Below the pieces are notes generated by a model. The model did no database searches, was not told the DNA's origin, and saw only the letters and a program-made list of their open reading frames with translations. From Peptacetobacter hominis (lineage in GTDB: Bacteria; Bacillota; Clostridia; Peptostreptococcales; Peptostreptococcaceae), in assembly GCF_006861675.1 (NCBI RefSeq), contig NZ_SGJB01000001.1, positions 62,001-126,000 of the forward strand: 64,000 nt of DNA, in the 5' to 3' direction. Every line of letters starts with the position of its first letter. Positions within the stretch are counted from its first letter, which is position 1. Position numbers and translations under genes: made by a program. This document shows positions 27,787 through 39,947 of this stretch, piece after piece.

Positions 27787-28761
27787 ATGAAGGAATATAA
27801 ATGGGCTACACTTGGATGTGGTGTCATAGCAAATCAGCTTGCAGAAGCTATGGAAAAAAGAGGCAAAAAACTTTATTCAGTAGCCAATAGAACCCACGAA
27901 AAGGCGGTTTCTTTTGCTGAAAAATACGGTATAGAAAAAGTATACAATAGAATAGACGATGTATTTGAGGATGAGAATGTGGATATCATCTATATATCAA
28001 CACCTCACAACACTCATATAGAATATCTTAGAAAGGCTCTTGCAGCAGGAAAACATGTATTATGTGAAAAATCTATAACACTTAATATAGAGGAGCTCAG
28101 AGAAGCTATGGAAATTGCTAAGGAAAATAATGTTATTCTTGCTGAAGCAATGACGATATTCCATATGCCTATATACAAGGAACTGAAAAATATAATCGAC
28201 TCAGGGAAACTTGGAAAACTGAATCTTATACAGATGAATTTTGGAAGTTATAAAGAATACGATATGAACAACAGATTTTTCAGCAGAAATCTTGCAGGAG
28301 GAGCGATGCTTGATATAGGTGTATATGCTCTATCATTTATAAGATGGTTTATGACATCAAAGCCTGATCAGATATTGTCGCAGGTGAGATATGCTCCAAC
28401 AGGTGTAGATGAGCAGGCAGGAATTCTTCTGAAAAACAAAGAAGAGGAAATGGCAACAGTGATGCTTTCTCTTCATTCAAAACAGCCGAAGAGAGGAACT
28501 ATATCCTTTGATAAAGGATACGTTGAGCTTTATGAATATCCAAGAGGTCAGGAGGCTGTAATAACATATACAGAAAGTGGAGAAAAAGAAACAATAAAAG
28601 CAGGAAACACTTCAGATGCACTTTTATATGAAGTTGAAGATATGGAGAAAACTGTATCCGGAAATGAAAATCTTATGTATCCTGAGTATACAGAAGATGT
28701 AATGGATATAATGACACAGATAAGAAGAGAATGGGGAATGAAATATCCTGAGGAAGAATAA
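27787..28761 (+). CDS. Gfo/Idh/MocA-family NAD(P)-dependent oxidoreductase
   Basis: 324 residues with an N-terminal Rossmann fold (WATLGCGVIANQLAEAM, ~6-22; STPHNTHIEYLRKALAAGKHVLCEKSITL, ~75-103, with the E-K-P-like catalytic motif EKS) and the C-terminal alpha/beta domain (GGAMLDIGVYALSFIRW). Oxidises or reduces sugars, inositols or bile-pigment-like compounds; substrate not readable. AGGAGG precedes ATG 27787. Likely regulated by the adjacent RpiR protein. A second family member is at 49.5 kb. Confidence 0.9.
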   Translation: MKEYKWATLGCGVIANQLAEAMEKRGKKLYSVANRTHEKAVSFAEKYGIEKVYNRIDDVFEDENVDIIYISTPHNTHIEYLRKALAAGKHVLCEKSITLNIEELREAMEIAKENNVILAEAMTIFHMPIYKELKNIIDSGKLGKLNLIQMNFGSYKEYDMNNRFFSRNLAGGAMLDIGVYALSFIRWFMTSKPDQILSQVRYAPTGVDEQAGILLKNKEEEMATVMLSLHSKQPKRGTISFDKGYVELYEYPRGQEAVITYTESGEKETIKAGNTSDALLYEVEDMEKTVSGNENLMYPEYTEDVMDIMTQIRREWGMKYPEEE

Positions 28762-28786
28762 ATATAAAATAAGGATATATAAATAA

Positions 28787-28831
28787 AAACGGTATGAATG
28801 TATAAAATACAGACATACCGTTTATTTTGTT
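28787..28831 (+). terminator. Terminator of the Gfo/Idh gene
   Basis: Perfect arms AAACGGTATG/CATACCGTTT with a 17-base loop and a T-rich tail. Confidence 0.7.
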
Positions 28832-28844
28832 TTATATATAAAAT

Positions 28845-28871
28845 AAAAAAACCCCCTTAGCGAACGGGGGT
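28845..28871 (-). terminator. Terminator of rpsT
   Basis: On the minus strand ACCCCC/GGGGGT stem followed by seven T residues, 25 bases after the rpsT stop. Confidence 0.85.
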
Positions 28872-28896
28872 ATAGCGATCTTTTTTATTATGGTAA

Positions 28897-29163
28897 TTAA
28901 GCGTTCATACCATTTAATTTCTGAGCTAATTTAGCAACTTTTCTAGCTGCTGCATTTTTGTGTATAGTTCCTTTAGAAGCTACCTGGTATATTCTCTTCT
29001 GAGCGTACTGGAATCTAGCCTTAGCATCTTCTACGTTTCCTGCAGCAACTGCCTCGTCAAATCTTCTTATAGCAGTTTTTATCTGAGATTTTCTAACTCT
29101 GTTAAGAGCAGTTTTCTTTTCTATAACGCTTATTCTCTTCTTAGCTGATTTTATGTTTGCCAT
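28897..29163 (-). CDS. rpsT: 30S ribosomal protein S20
   Basis: 88 residues, highly basic, with the S20 start MANIKSAKKRISVIEKKTALNR and an AAGKGTIHKNAAARKVAKLAQ-type end; binds 16S rRNA. The ATG at 29163 follows GGGAGGTG; a GTG three codons upstream overlaps that ribosome site and is unlikely to be used. Its position between holA and lepA, divergent from lepA, is typical for Clostridia. Confidence 0.97.
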   Translation of the reverse strand: MANIKSAKKRISVIEKKTALNRVRKSQIKTAIRRFDEAVAAGNVEDAKARFQYAQKRIYQVASKGTIHKNAAARKVAKLAQKLNGMNA

Positions 29164-29426
29164 TCGTTTCACCTCCCATAATAACTTTATTATTAATCAC
29201 TCATCGTCAACATATTAGATTTTAACAGATATAAAACTAAAAATCAAGGGAAAAATATACTTTATGAATATAATTTTTCATATCTATCTGTTTATCATTA
29301 CTTATCTTATTGTATAATATACAGTATAGTGCAAATACCTGTCAATACAGCCGCTGTTTCTATTTACACAGGGCGTGATATAAAGTAAAATAGTAATTAT
29401 GAAAATAAAAGAAGGAGGAAAATTGA

Positions 29427-31232
29427 GTGGCCAGCAAACAGAGCAGAACAAGAAATTTTAGTATAATAGCGCATATAGACCACGGTAAATCTACACTTGC
29501 AGATAGACTGATACAGAATACAGGTCTTGTAAGTGAGAGAGATATGAAGTCTCAGCTGCTTGATAATATGGACCTTGAGCGTGAGAGAGGTATAACAATC
29601 AAGCTTCAGAACGTAAGACTTGTATACAAAGCAAAAGATGGAGAGGAATACTATCTTAATCTTATAGATACTCCGGGACATGTCGACTTCAACTATGAGG
29701 TTTCAAGAAGTCTTGCAGCATGCGAGGGAGCGATACTTGTAGTTGATGCAGCACAGGGAGTTGAGGCACAGACTCTTGCCAACGTATATCTTGCCCTTGA
29801 ACAGGATCTTGAAATACTTCCTGTAATAAACAAGATAGACCTTCCTAGTGCAAGACCTGATGAAGTAAAGGCTGAAATAGAGGACTATATAGGTCTTGAT
29901 GCATCAGAGGCACCGCTTATATCGGCTAAAAACGGAATAAACATAGAGGATGTCCTTGAGGGAATAGTAAAACATATACCAGCTCCTGAGGGAGATGCTG
30001 AAAAACCTCTTAAAGCACTTATATTCGACTCATATTATGACGCATACAAAGGTGTTGTTGCATATGTAAGAATAGTTGAGGGAACTGTAAAAAAAGGTAT
30101 GACAATCGAAATGATGAATACCAAAAAGAAATTCGAAGTTACAGAGGTTGGTGTAATGGCACCAAACCATTTTGAACTTCCGGAACTTGCAGCAGGAGAC
30201 GTTGGATATATTGCAGCGAGTATAAAAGATATAAGAAGCTGTCGTGTCGGTGATACAATAACAGATGCGAACAACAGAACAGACGAACCACTTCCTGGAT
30301 ACAAAAAGGCAACACCGATGGTTTACTGTGGTATATATCCGGGAGAAGGAGAAAAATACGAAAACGTAAGAGATGCACTTGAAAAACTTCAGGTAAACGA
30401 TGCAGCTCTTGAATTTGAAGCTGAATCATCAGCAGCACTTGGATTTGGTTTCAGATGTGGATTCCTTGGACTTCTTCATATGGAGATAATGCAGGAAAGA
30501 CTTGAAAGAGAGTTTGACCTTAATATAGTAACAACTGCACCATCTGTTATATACAGAGTAACAAAAACAGATGGAGAGGTTCTTATGATACAGAACCCTG
30601 CAAACCTTCCTGAACCAGGTGAAATAAATATGATAGAAGAACCTATAGTAAAGGCTGATATAATAGTACCGAAAGACTTTGTAGGTGCTGTTATGGAGCT
30701 TTGTCAGGAAAGAAGAGGAACAATGCATAATATGGAGTATATAGATGATAGAAGAGTTATGCTTCACTATGATCTTCCTCTGAATGAGGTTATATACGAC
30801 TTTTTCGATGCACTTAAATCAAGAACAAGAGGATACGGATCTTTAGACTACGAAATGAAGGGATACGTTCCATCAAAACTTGTAAAACTTGATATACTTA
30901 TAAACAAGGAACAGGTAGACGCACTTAGTTTCATAATACATGAATCAAAAGCATTTACAAGAGGAAAAGCTATGTGTGAAAAGCTTAAAGACGAAATACC
31001 TAGACATCAGTTTGCAGTACCTATACAGGCAGCTGTAGGAAACAAGGTAATAGCAAGAGAGACTATAAGCGCACTTAGAAAAGACGTTCTTGCAAAATGT
31101 TACGGTGGGGATATATCGCGTAAAAGAAAACTTCTTGAAAAACAGAAGGAAGGTAAAAAGAGAATGCGTCAGATCGGAAGCGTTGAGGTTCCACAGAAGG
31201 CATTCATGTCAGTTCTTAAACTTGACAGCTAG
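29427..31232 (+). CDS. lepA: Elongation factor 4 (LepA) back-translocating GTPase
   Basis: 601 residues, normal length. Near the start [15 protein letters not shown] (G1), [15 protein letters not shown] (G3) and [10 protein letters not shown] (G4); the C-terminal domain [25 protein letters not shown] is unique to LepA. It moves stalled ribosomes back one codon and helps 30S assembly. Starts with GTG 29427 behind GAAGGAGGA. Terminator at 31247. Confidence 0.97.
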   Translation: MASKQSRTRNFSIIAHIDHGKSTLADRLIQNTGLVSERDMKSQLLDNMDLERERGITIKLQNVRLVYKAKDGEEYYLNLIDTPGHVDFNYEVSRSLAACEGAILVVDAAQGVEAQTLANVYLALEQDLEILPVINKIDLPSARPDEVKAEIEDYIGLDASEAPLISAKNGINIEDVLEGIVKHIPAPEGDAEKPLKALIFDSYYDAYKGVVAYVRIVEGTVKKGMTIEMMNTKKKFEVTEVGVMAPNHFELPELAAGDVGYIAASIKDIRSCRVGDTITDANNRTDEPLPGYKKATPMVYCGIYPGEGEKYENVRDALEKLQVNDAALEFEAESSAALGFGFRCGFLGLLHMEIMQERLEREFDLNIVTTAPSVIYRVTKTDGEVLMIQNPANLPEPGEINMIEEPIVKADIIVPKDFVGAVMELCQERRGTMHNMEYIDDRRVMLHYDLPLNEVIYDFFDALKSRTRGYGSLDYEMKGYVPSKLVKLDILINKEQVDALSFIIHESKAFTRGKAMCEKLKDEIPRHQFAVPIQAAVGNKVIARETISALRKDVLAKCYGGDISRKRKLLEKQKEGKKRMRQIGSVEVPQKAFMSVLKLDS

Positions 31233-31246
31233 AATTAGATTGTTTT

Positions 31247-31275
31247 GGGATATCCGTTATGGATATCCCTTTTTT
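31247..31275 (+). terminator. Terminator of lepA
   Basis: Perfect arms GGGATATCC/GGATATCCC, loop GTTAT, six T residues. Confidence 0.85.
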
Positions 31276-31306
31276 AAAATATCGAAAAGGAGTATTTTTA
31301 AATACT

Positions 31307-32674
31307 ATGGAAAAAGTAAATATATTAGATATAAGTGATATAAAAATCGATATACCGAAAGACGTTGAATATATAATAGAAGAATTTGAAAAAAATGGAT
31401 TTGAAGCGTTTGCTGTAGGTGGATGTATAAGAGACAGTATACTTGGAAGAATTCCAAATGACTGGGATATTACAACAGATGCTCCACCAGATAAAATAGC
31501 ATCTATATTCGAAAAAACAGTTGATACAGGAATAGAGCACGGAACTGTAACTGTGATAATAGACAGGAAATGCTATGAAGTTACTACATATAGAATAGAT
31601 GGAGAATACAGTGACGGAAGACATCCGGACAGCGTGGAATTTTCAAAAAACATAGAAGACGACCTGAAGAGAAGAGACTTTACAATAAATGCGATGGCTT
31701 ATAACTATAAAAGAGGCCTTGTTGATATCTCTGGTGGTATAGAGGACCTGAATAAAGGAATAATAAGATGTGTTGGAAATCCATACAAAAGATTTGAAGA
31801 GGATGCTCTAAGGATGATGAGAGCAATCAGGTTTTCAGCCCAGCTTGGATTCGAAATAGAAACAGATACAAAAGATGCAATAAAAAAACTGTCATCATCG
31901 ATTGAGTGTATATCGAAAGAGAGGATAAATACAGAGTTTGTAAAACTTATAATGTCCGATGCATCTCAGATATATACACTTGGTGAGTGTAATCTTCTTA
32001 CATATATAATAGAAGAAATTGAAAAGCTGAAAGGTGTAAAAGATTTCAGAGGGCTTGATTTATACAGAAAATCTGTCGAAATGTGCAGACTATGTGAGGG
32101 TGGAGCGGCTGAAAAAATGGCAGCTCTTATGTGGACGTATTATATATGTACAAATAATAAAGAAAGAAAAATTGAAGATATAATGAAAGCACTTAGATTT
32201 GACAATAAAACAGTTGAAAAATCTTCATATATAATAAACTATGGAGCGAGAAATATATATATAGACAGAGTGGATATAAAAAAACATCTGAACAGATTTG
32301 GAAATGCCGATAAATTCAATGAATACTTATATGTGAGAGAAGCTGAGATGAAAGCTGAGCTTGAACTTATAAAAGATGTGCAATTCTCACATGTGACAGA
32401 AATAATTGATGCATTTGACAATGAAGGCTTGTATGTAATATCTGAGATAAGAAAAATAATTGATGATATAAAAGAAAAAGGAGAATGTTTCAAGGTATCT
32501 GAACTGGAAATAACGGGGAAAGATATAATAAAAATGGGAATAAAACCGGGAAAACAGATTGGAATGATACTTGAAGAAATCCTGAAAAAAGTAATAAAAA
32601 ACCCTGAAATGAACAGAAAAGATACGCTTTTAAAAGAGGCTGAAAATTTCGTAAAATTTCAAAAATATGTTTAA
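31307..32674 (+). CDS. cca: CCA tRNA nucleotidyltransferase
   Basis: Adds or repairs the 3' CCA end of tRNAs. 456 residues with the class II nucleotidyltransferase head: AVGGCIRDSILGRIPNDWDITTDAPP (~38-63) and KRRDFTINAMAYN (~122-134), then RNA-binding helical domains. ATG 31307 is chosen because AAAGGAG precedes it and MEKVNILD starts the alignable sequence; the open frame upstream crosses the lepA terminator. Confidence 0.94.
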   Translation: MEKVNILDISDIKIDIPKDVEYIIEEFEKNGFEAFAVGGCIRDSILGRIPNDWDITTDAPPDKIASIFEKTVDTGIEHGTVTVIIDRKCYEVTTYRIDGEYSDGRHPDSVEFSKNIEDDLKRRDFTINAMAYNYKRGLVDISGGIEDLNKGIIRCVGNPYKRFEEDALRMMRAIRFSAQLGFEIETDTKDAIKKLSSSIECISKERINTEFVKLIMSDASQIYTLGECNLLTYIIEEIEKLKGVKDFRGLDLYRKSVEMCRLCEGGAAEKMAALMWTYYICTNNKERKIEDIMKALRFDNKTVEKSSYIINYGARNIYIDRVDIKKHLNRFGNADKFNEYLYVREAEMKAELELIKDVQFSHVTEIIDAFDNEGLYVISEIRKIIDDIKEKGECFKVSELEITGKDIIKMGIKPGKQIGMILEEILKKVIKNPEMNRKDTLLKEAENFVKFQKYV

Positions 32675-32752
32675 TTATATTGTGTAAGGGTATATAATTA
32701 ACGTAAGTAAGAAAAAATTCCAGTACGGGAAATAAAGAAGGGTGTGTTATTG

Positions 32753-33625
32753 ATGATAGATTATAAAAATCTTATACTTAATTCAAAATCGGTTAGAAGT
32801 TTTAAAGAAAAGGAAGTAGAAAATAGATATTTCGATGAAATAAAAAGATTTGTCGAAACATCAAAAGTTCTTGTTCCAGAAATAGACACAGAAATATCTT
32901 TTTACAATAAAAATGAAATATATGATAAAATAGATGGACTTGCAGGATACAATGGATTCCTTATAGATTCTCCACACTATATGATTATGCTTTCAGAAGA
33001 AAAGGATAACTATATAGAAAATGCAGGATATGTGGCAGAAAAAGCAAGATTAAAAGCTACTGAGTTCGGAATAGATTCATGCTGGATAACTTTCAGCGAT
33101 GGAAATGCAATACTTGAAAAACTTGGACTGCTTACAGACAAAAAACTTGTAGCTCTTATAGCATTCGGATATGCTGAAGAAGCAAAGAAAAAAGTTGTAA
33201 ATGCTACAAAAACAGGAGAAAACTACTCTAAATCTGAAATGGCAAAAGAATCTGATGTAATAGCATCAGGAAGAAAAGCTGTTGAAGAAATAGTATTTAT
33301 GGATAAATGGGGACAGAATGCAGATCTTGAAGTTCTTGAAGAAAGAGCTCTTCTTGAAGCTTTCTCATATGCAAGACTTGCTCCATCAGCTCTTAACAGA
33401 CAGCCATGGAGATTTATAGTTGACGGAGGTAAGGTTGTACTTGCTGTAGATGTAGAAGAACTTAAAAATGAATACGAAGGAAGCATAGACTCAGGTATAG
33501 TAATGCTTTATTTCGGAGCAATAGTAGATGCTACATTAATGGATTCAAAATGGGTATTTGATGCAGATGCAAATGGATATGACGTACCAGCTGGATTCAA
33601 AGTTGTAGGATACTGCAAAATGTAA
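32753..33625 (+). CDS. Nitroreductase-family protein
   Basis: Flavoprotein of about 290 residues with two related nitroreductase-like halves: an N-terminal SVRSFKEKEV motif (~12-21) and LAGYNGFLIDSPHYMIML, then SYARLAPSALNRQPWRFIV (~206-224), the FMN-binding motif. It resembles the TM1586-type (putative TM nitroreductase) group, which uses FMN and NAD(P)H; substrate unknown. ATG 32753 is about 8 bases from AAGAAGGG; earlier GTG/TTG codons are too close to it. Confidence 0.85.
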   Translation: MIDYKNLILNSKSVRSFKEKEVENRYFDEIKRFVETSKVLVPEIDTEISFYNKNEIYDKIDGLAGYNGFLIDSPHYMIMLSEEKDNYIENAGYVAEKARLKATEFGIDSCWITFSDGNAILEKLGLLTDKKLVALIAFGYAEEAKKKVVNATKTGENYSKSEMAKESDVIASGRKAVEEIVFMDKWGQNADLEVLEERALLEAFSYARLAPSALNRQPWRFIVDGGKVVLAVDVEELKNEYEGSIDSGIVMLYFGAIVDATLMDSKWVFDADANGYDVPAGFKVVGYCKM

Positions 33626-33647
33626 TTTAAACTTAGGTTGATTTTTA

Positions 33648-33672
33648 GGGACAGTTTTTACTGTCCCTTTTT
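33648..33672 (+). terminator. Terminator of the nitroreductase gene
   Basis: Perfect arms GGGACAGT/ACTGTCCC, loop TTTT, then T-run. Confidence 0.85.
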
Positions 33673-33780
33673 ATTTTATAAATGCAGTAGTATTGACATT
33701 GTCTGGAAGTAAGAGGTACTGGTTCACAAGCATACGAAAACGTGTTATTATTGAAACTATAATATTCAAAGGAGGTATTT

Positions 33781-34914
33781 ATGTACGGAATTTATATACA
33801 TATACCGTTCTGTGTAAAAAAATGCAGATACTGTGATTTTAACTCATATAAAATAGATATAGAAAAGAAAAAAAGATATATAAAAGCACTTGAAAAAGAA
33901 ATTGAAATTTATTCTAAAATGGATAACAAAAGAAAAATAGATACTATATTTCTTGGCGGTGGTACACCGAGTATACTTAAACCGGATGAGATAGAAAGTA
34001 TATTTGAAAAACTTAACAGTTCATTTGATATATCAGAAGATGCTGAAATAACAATGGAATGTAATCCGGGTACACTTGATGAAGAAAAACTTAATGCCAT
34101 GAAAAAATCCGGGGTAAACAGGCTAAGTATAGGTCTTCAGGCGGTTCAGAACGATATACTTGAATATATAGGAAGAATTCATACATTTGAAGAATTTGAA
34201 AAAACATATAATCTTGTCAGAAAATGCGGCTTTGACGATGTAAATATAGATCTGATGTACAACCTCCCAAACCAGAGGGAAAAAGAGTGGATGGAAACTC
34301 TGGAAAAAGTCGTATCGCTAAATCCGGAACATATCTCTGCATACTCTCTGATACTAGAAGAGGGGACAGAGCTTTGCGATATGTACGAAAGAGGTGAATT
34401 TACTCTAAGTGGAGATGATACAGATATAAAAATGTACAGATACACAATAGATTATCTGAAGAAAAATGGCTATATGCAGTATGAAATATCAAATTATGCA
34501 AAACCGGGAAAAGAATGCAGACACAATATAATCTATTGGAAATGTGATAACTACATAGGTCTGGGAGCAGGGGCTTCAGGATATATAGGAAATAGAAGAT
34601 ATTCAAATATACCGGAAGTTGATGAATACAATGAAACTGTTGAAGCAGGAAAACTTCCTGTGTTATCAGAGGAAGTGCTTACAGATGAAGAAAAATTTGA
34701 GGAACTTGTTTTTATGGGATTGAGAATGAATGAGGGAGTTCTGTACGAGGATTTTGAAAAAATATCTGGTATTGATATAAGAAAATACAGAAAAGAGATT
34801 ATTGAAAGGCTGAAAAAAGATAATCTTATAGAATGTGATGAAAATAGAATAAAACTTACTCAATCAGGTAGAGAAATTTCGAACAAGGTGTTTCTCGATA
34901 TAATATGTGGCTAA
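33781..34914 (+). CDS. hemW: Radical SAM heme chaperone HemW
   Basis: 377 residues. CVKKCRYCDF (11-20) holds the three iron-sulfur cysteines plus the extra C-x-x-C-D-F seen in HemW, followed by FLGGGTPSIL (~58) and the HemN C-terminal domain. HemW carries heme for insertion into respiratory enzymes and is often misannotated as coproporphyrinogen oxidase. AAAGGAGG precedes ATG 33781. It lies upstream of hrcA as in many Firmicutes, but has its own terminator (34919-34960). Confidence 0.93.
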   Translation: MYGIYIHIPFCVKKCRYCDFNSYKIDIEKKKRYIKALEKEIEIYSKMDNKRKIDTIFLGGGTPSILKPDEIESIFEKLNSSFDISEDAEITMECNPGTLDEEKLNAMKKSGVNRLSIGLQAVQNDILEYIGRIHTFEEFEKTYNLVRKCGFDDVNIDLMYNLPNQREKEWMETLEKVVSLNPEHISAYSLILEEGTELCDMYERGEFTLSGDDTDIKMYRYTIDYLKKNGYMQYEISNYAKPGKECRHNIIYWKCDNYIGLGAGASGYIGNRRYSNIPEVDEYNETVEAGKLPVLSEEVLTDEEKFEELVFMGLRMNEGVLYEDFEKISGIDIRKYRKEIIERLKKDNLIECDENRIKLTQSGREISNKVFLDIICG

Positions 34915-34918
34915 TAGA

Positions 34919-34960
34919 AATCCGTATATGTTGCATGTGCAGTATATGCGGATTTTTTGC
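34919..34960 (+). terminator. Terminator of hemW
   Basis: AATCCGTATAT/ATATGCGGATT arms (one G-T) and a T-run. Confidence 0.75.
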
Positions 34961-35008
34961 GTGAAAAAGGTTAATTTAAAAGTAACAAAAATATTTTAAT
35001 CAAAGGTG

Positions 35009-35037
35009 TTGACAAAGAAGTTCTATGGTGGTATAAA
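35009..35037 (+). promoter_or_regulatory. Sigma-A promoter of the hrcA heat-shock operon
   Basis: TTGACA (35009-35014), 17 bases, TATAAA (35032-35037). The CIRCE operator begins 15 bases downstream, covering the expected transcript start. Confidence 0.85.
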
Positions 35038-35052
35038 ATAGATATAAGGTTT

Positions 35053-35079
35053 TTAGCACTCCTACCTAGTGAGTGCTAA
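35053..35079 (+). promoter_or_regulatory. CIRCE operator (HrcA binding site)
   Basis: A perfect consensus: TTAGCACTC, nine bases, GAGTGCTAA. HrcA, encoded 22 bases downstream, binds this inverted repeat and shuts the operon off until heat stress titrates GroEL. Confidence 0.97.
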
Positions 35080-35100
35080 CAAAACGAGAGGTGATAAAAA

Positions 35101-36117
35101 TTGGAACTGAATGAAAGAAAATTAAATATACTCAGAGCCATAGTCAAAGATTATATAGAGACTGCTGAGGCAATCGGTTCAAGAACCATCTCAAAAAAAT
35201 ATGACCTTGGTGTCAGTGCTGCTACCATAAGAAATGAAATGGCAGATCTGGAAGAACTTGGATATCTGGTTCAGCCACATACATCTGCAGGTAGGGTACC
35301 TACAGAAAAAGGATACAGACTTTATGTAGATTCTCTTATGGGAAAAAATGAACTGACAGATGATGAGAAACATGCTATAGAAATGTGTATGGAACATAAT
35401 ATAGGAAATATAAACCGGCTTATGAATGAAACATCAAAAATGCTTTCTAAGCTGACAAACTATACGACAGTTGCCATAACAAAGAAAGTTCAGGATAACA
35501 TAATAAAACATGTACAGCTTGTCAACCTTTCTGATGAGGACATACTTTTAATCGTTGTATCAGAAAAAGGAGACATCAGAAAAACTCACATAAAGACCAC
35601 TTCAAACATAGAACAGTCTAAGCTGAACATAATCTCAGATAACCTTACAAAGAGGTTGTCTGGAAAGAGTGTATCAGACCTTGATGATAACTTTATATCA
35701 TATATAAAATATCAGATAGGAGAGTTTTCAATAATAGTTGATGAGATTATAAACATGCTCAATCAGGAAAGCTCAAAAGGAGATTATTCGATGTATCTGA
35801 GTGGAGCAACAAATATTTTCAATTATCCTGAGTTCAGAGATGTAATAAAGGCAAAAGAATTTCTCAATATGATTGAGGAAAAAGAAAATATAGCAAAACT
35901 TATCAAAGAACCGGGAATAACAAAAGACAACCGGAAAATAACAATCGGGGTTGAAAATGGAGGGGAGCTTGCAAAGGACTGTAGTATTGTTACAGCAACA
36001 TATAATGTAGGCGAAAATGCTCTTGGAAAGATAAGTTTTATCGGACCTACCAGAATGGATTATGAAAGACTTTGCTCTATAATAAATTATATGAGCATGC
36101 TTATCAATAAAAAATAA
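35101..36117 (+). CDS. hrcA: Heat-inducible transcriptional repressor HrcA
   Basis: 338 residues with an N-terminal winged helix (ERKLNILRAIVKDYIETAEAIGSRTISKKY), the linker motif QPHTSAGRVPTEKGYRLYVD (~58-77) and the dimerisation domain. Begins with TTG 35101 after AGAGGTGA. First gene of hrcA-grpE-dnaK-dnaJ, behind a perfect CIRCE element; autoregulated. Confidence 0.97.
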   Translation: MELNERKLNILRAIVKDYIETAEAIGSRTISKKYDLGVSAATIRNEMADLEELGYLVQPHTSAGRVPTEKGYRLYVDSLMGKNELTDDEKHAIEMCMEHNIGNINRLMNETSKMLSKLTNYTTVAITKKVQDNIIKHVQLVNLSDEDILLIVVSEKGDIRKTHIKTTSNIEQSKLNIISDNLTKRLSGKSVSDLDDNFISYIKYQIGEFSIIVDEIINMLNQESSKGDYSMYLSGATNIFNYPEFRDVIKAKEFLNMIEEKENIAKLIKEPGITKDNRKITIGVENGGELAKDCSIVTATYNVGENALGKISFIGPTRMDYERLCSIINYMSMLINKK

Positions 36118-36137
36118 AAAACTGAGAGGTGTACGTC

Positions 36138-36701
36138 TTGGAAGAAAATAAGAAAACAAACGAAGAAATAAAGGAAACTGCAGCATCATCGGAATGTGAA
36201 GAAACCAAAGAAACAGTTTCTGAAGAAAAAGATGATAATGTTACAGATATAAATGAAAAGCTTGAGGAAAAGAAACTGAAAGATGAGATAGATTCTCTTA
36301 ATGATAAATATCAGAGACTTCAGGCTGAATATGCAAACTATAGAAGAAGAACAAATGAAGAAAAAGAAACTATAGGATTATTTGCAAACGAGAAGATAAT
36401 AACTGAGCTTATCCCTGTAATAGACAGTATGGAAAGAGCTATGGAATCTTCTCAGGATAAAGAAGATCAGATGTACAAAGGAATAGAACTTGTACACAAA
36501 CAGCTTCTTGATACACTTTCAAAATTCGGTGTAGAGGAAATAGAAGCTGAAGGATGTGACTTTGATCCTAACTTCCACCTTGCAGTAATGCAGGAAGCAG
36601 TTGAAGGAGTTGAAGCAAACAAAGTTGTAATGGTGCTTCAGAAAGGATACAAACTTGGAAACAAGGTAGTAAGAGCATCAATGGTTAAGGTATCATGCTA
36701 A
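36138..36701 (+). CDS. grpE: Nucleotide exchange factor GrpE
   Basis: About 187 residues: an acidic, Lys/Glu-rich N-terminal region, a long coiled helix (DSLNDKYQRLQAEYANYRRRTNEEK, ~50-75) and the C-terminal beta domain (DPNFHLAVMQEAVEG...VLQKGYKLGNKVVRASMVKVS). Swaps ADP for ATP on DnaK. TTG 36138 is seven bases from GAGAGGTG; GTG 36129 overlaps that site. 20 bases after hrcA. Confidence 0.95.
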   Translation: MEENKKTNEEIKETAASSECEETKETVSEEKDDNVTDINEKLEEKKLKDEIDSLNDKYQRLQAEYANYRRRTNEEKETIGLFANEKIITELIPVIDSMERAMESSQDKEDQMYKGIELVHKQLLDTLSKFGVEEIEAEGCDFDPNFHLAVMQEAVEGVEANKVVMVLQKGYKLGNKVVRASMVKVSC

Positions 36702-36713
36702 ATGATATATTAA

Positions 36714-38597
<1,884 letters not shown>

Positions 38598-38694
38598 GAT
38601 AAAAGATAACTATATTTCTGAAATAGTCCTATAAAACTTGAGTTTTGAGAGACTGAATAATATAATAATATAGTTAGGTAGAATGATATAGAAG

Positions 38695-38733
38695 ATGATA
38701 GCTTGTAGTTTGTATTCTACAAGCTATTGTTTT
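38695..38733 (+). terminator. Intra-operon hairpin between dnaK and dnaJ
   Basis: ATAGCTTGTAG/CTACAAGCTAT perfect stem with an 8-base loop and TTGTTTT tail. Likely a partial terminator or mRNA-processing point that lowers dnaJ relative to dnaK. Confidence 0.65.
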
Positions 38734-38771
38734 AATGAGAGAAAATTAAATATTTAAAAGGGGTGCACAAA

Positions 38772-39947
38772 GTGAGCGGTAAGAGAGATTACTATGAAGT
38801 CCTTGGAGTTGCCAAAGGTGCAACTGCTCAGGAAATTAAAAAAGCATATAGAAAACTTGCCATGAAATATCATCCGGACAGAAATCCAGATGACAAAGAA
38901 GCAGAAGAAAAATTCAAGGAAGTAAACGAAGCGTATGAAGTACTTTCTGACGACGAAAAAAGAAAAATGTACGATCAGTTCGGTCATGACGGTGTAAACG
39001 GTCAGGGCGGATTCGGAGGCCAGGGAGGCTTCGGTGGATTCGGCGGTGGCGGATTCAGCGGAGGTTTCGGCGGATTTGAAGATATATTCGGCGATATATT
39101 CGGCGGAGGATTTGGAGGCTTCGGCGGTGGCGGAAGTGCCAGAAGAGGTCCTCAGAGAGGTGCCGATATAAGACAGTCTGTCAGAATAACATTTGAAGAA
39201 GCTGCAAAAGGTGTTAAAAAGAAAATAAAAGTAACAAGAAACGACGAATGTGACAACTGTCATGGAACAGGATGCAAACCTGGAACATCTAAAAAAACTT
39301 GTCCTAACTGTCACGGAACAGGATCTATAAGAAGCGTACAGAAAACTCCGTTTGGAAACATAGCTACAAACAGAACTTGTCCTACATGTGGAGGTACAGG
39401 TGAAATAATAGATACTCCATGTAATGTATGTGGTGGAAAAGGAAGCGTAAGAAAGACTAAGACTATCGAAGTCGATATACCAGCGGGAATAGACGATGGT
39501 CAGATGATAAAACTTGCAGGTCAGGGAGAATTCGGTGAACCGGGAGCTCCTAGAGGAAATCTGTATATAGTTGTAGAAGTTGCTCCACATCCTGTATTCA
39601 AGAGAGATGGATACGATATATACCTTGAAATACCTATAACATTTGTTCAGGCTGCTCTTGGTGATGAGATAGAGGTGCCTACACTTGATGGTAAGGTCAA
39701 ATACTCTATACCAGAGGGAACTCAGAGTGGAACAGTATTCAGACTTAAAGAAAAAGGTATAAAACGTATGAGAGGAAATTCAAAAGGAGACCAGTATGTA
39801 AAGGTATCTGTTGAAGTTCCGAAAAAACTTAATGAAAGACAGAAAGAAATACTAAGAGAATTCGCAGGTGAATGTGGGTCGGGCAACCATGAAAAGAAAA
39901 AAACGTTCAGCGAAAAGATAGAGAATTTCTTTGGAAAGAAAAAATAA
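38772..39947 (+). CDS. dnaJ: Co-chaperone DnaJ (Hsp40)
   Basis: 391 residues: J domain with HPD at 34-36, a Gly/Phe-rich segment (~70-125), four CxxCxGxG zinc motifs (~150-220: [32 protein letters not shown]) and the C-terminal substrate domain. Stimulates DnaK ATPase. GTG 38772 is 7 bases from AAGGGGTG and begins [12 protein letters not shown]. Last gene of the heat-shock operon. Confidence 0.97.
   Translation: MSGKRDYYEVLGVAKGATAQEIKKAYRKLAMKYHPDRNPDDKEAEEKFKEVNEAYEVLSDDEKRKMYDQFGHDGVNGQGGFGGQGGFGGFGGGGFSGGFGGFEDIFGDIFGGGFGGFGGGGSARRGPQRGADIRQSVRITFEEAAKGVKKKIKVTRNDECDNCHGTGCKPGTSKKTCPNCHGTGSIRSVQKTPFGNIATNRTCPTCGGTGEIIDTPCNVCGGKGSVRKTKTIEVDIPAGIDDGQMIKLAGQGEFGEPGAPRGNLYIVVEVAPHPVFKRDGYDIYLEIPITFVQAALGDEIEVPTLDGKVKYSIPEGTQSGTVFRLKEKGIKRMRGNSKGDQYVKVSVEVPKKLNERQKEILREFAGECGSGNHEKKKTFSEKIENFFGKKK

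Noticed and set aside
38754..39590. 278-codon minus-strand frame opposite dnaJ
   Set aside because: Ser/Tyr/Cys-rich product, antisense to the strongly recognised dnaJ gene; no start signal.
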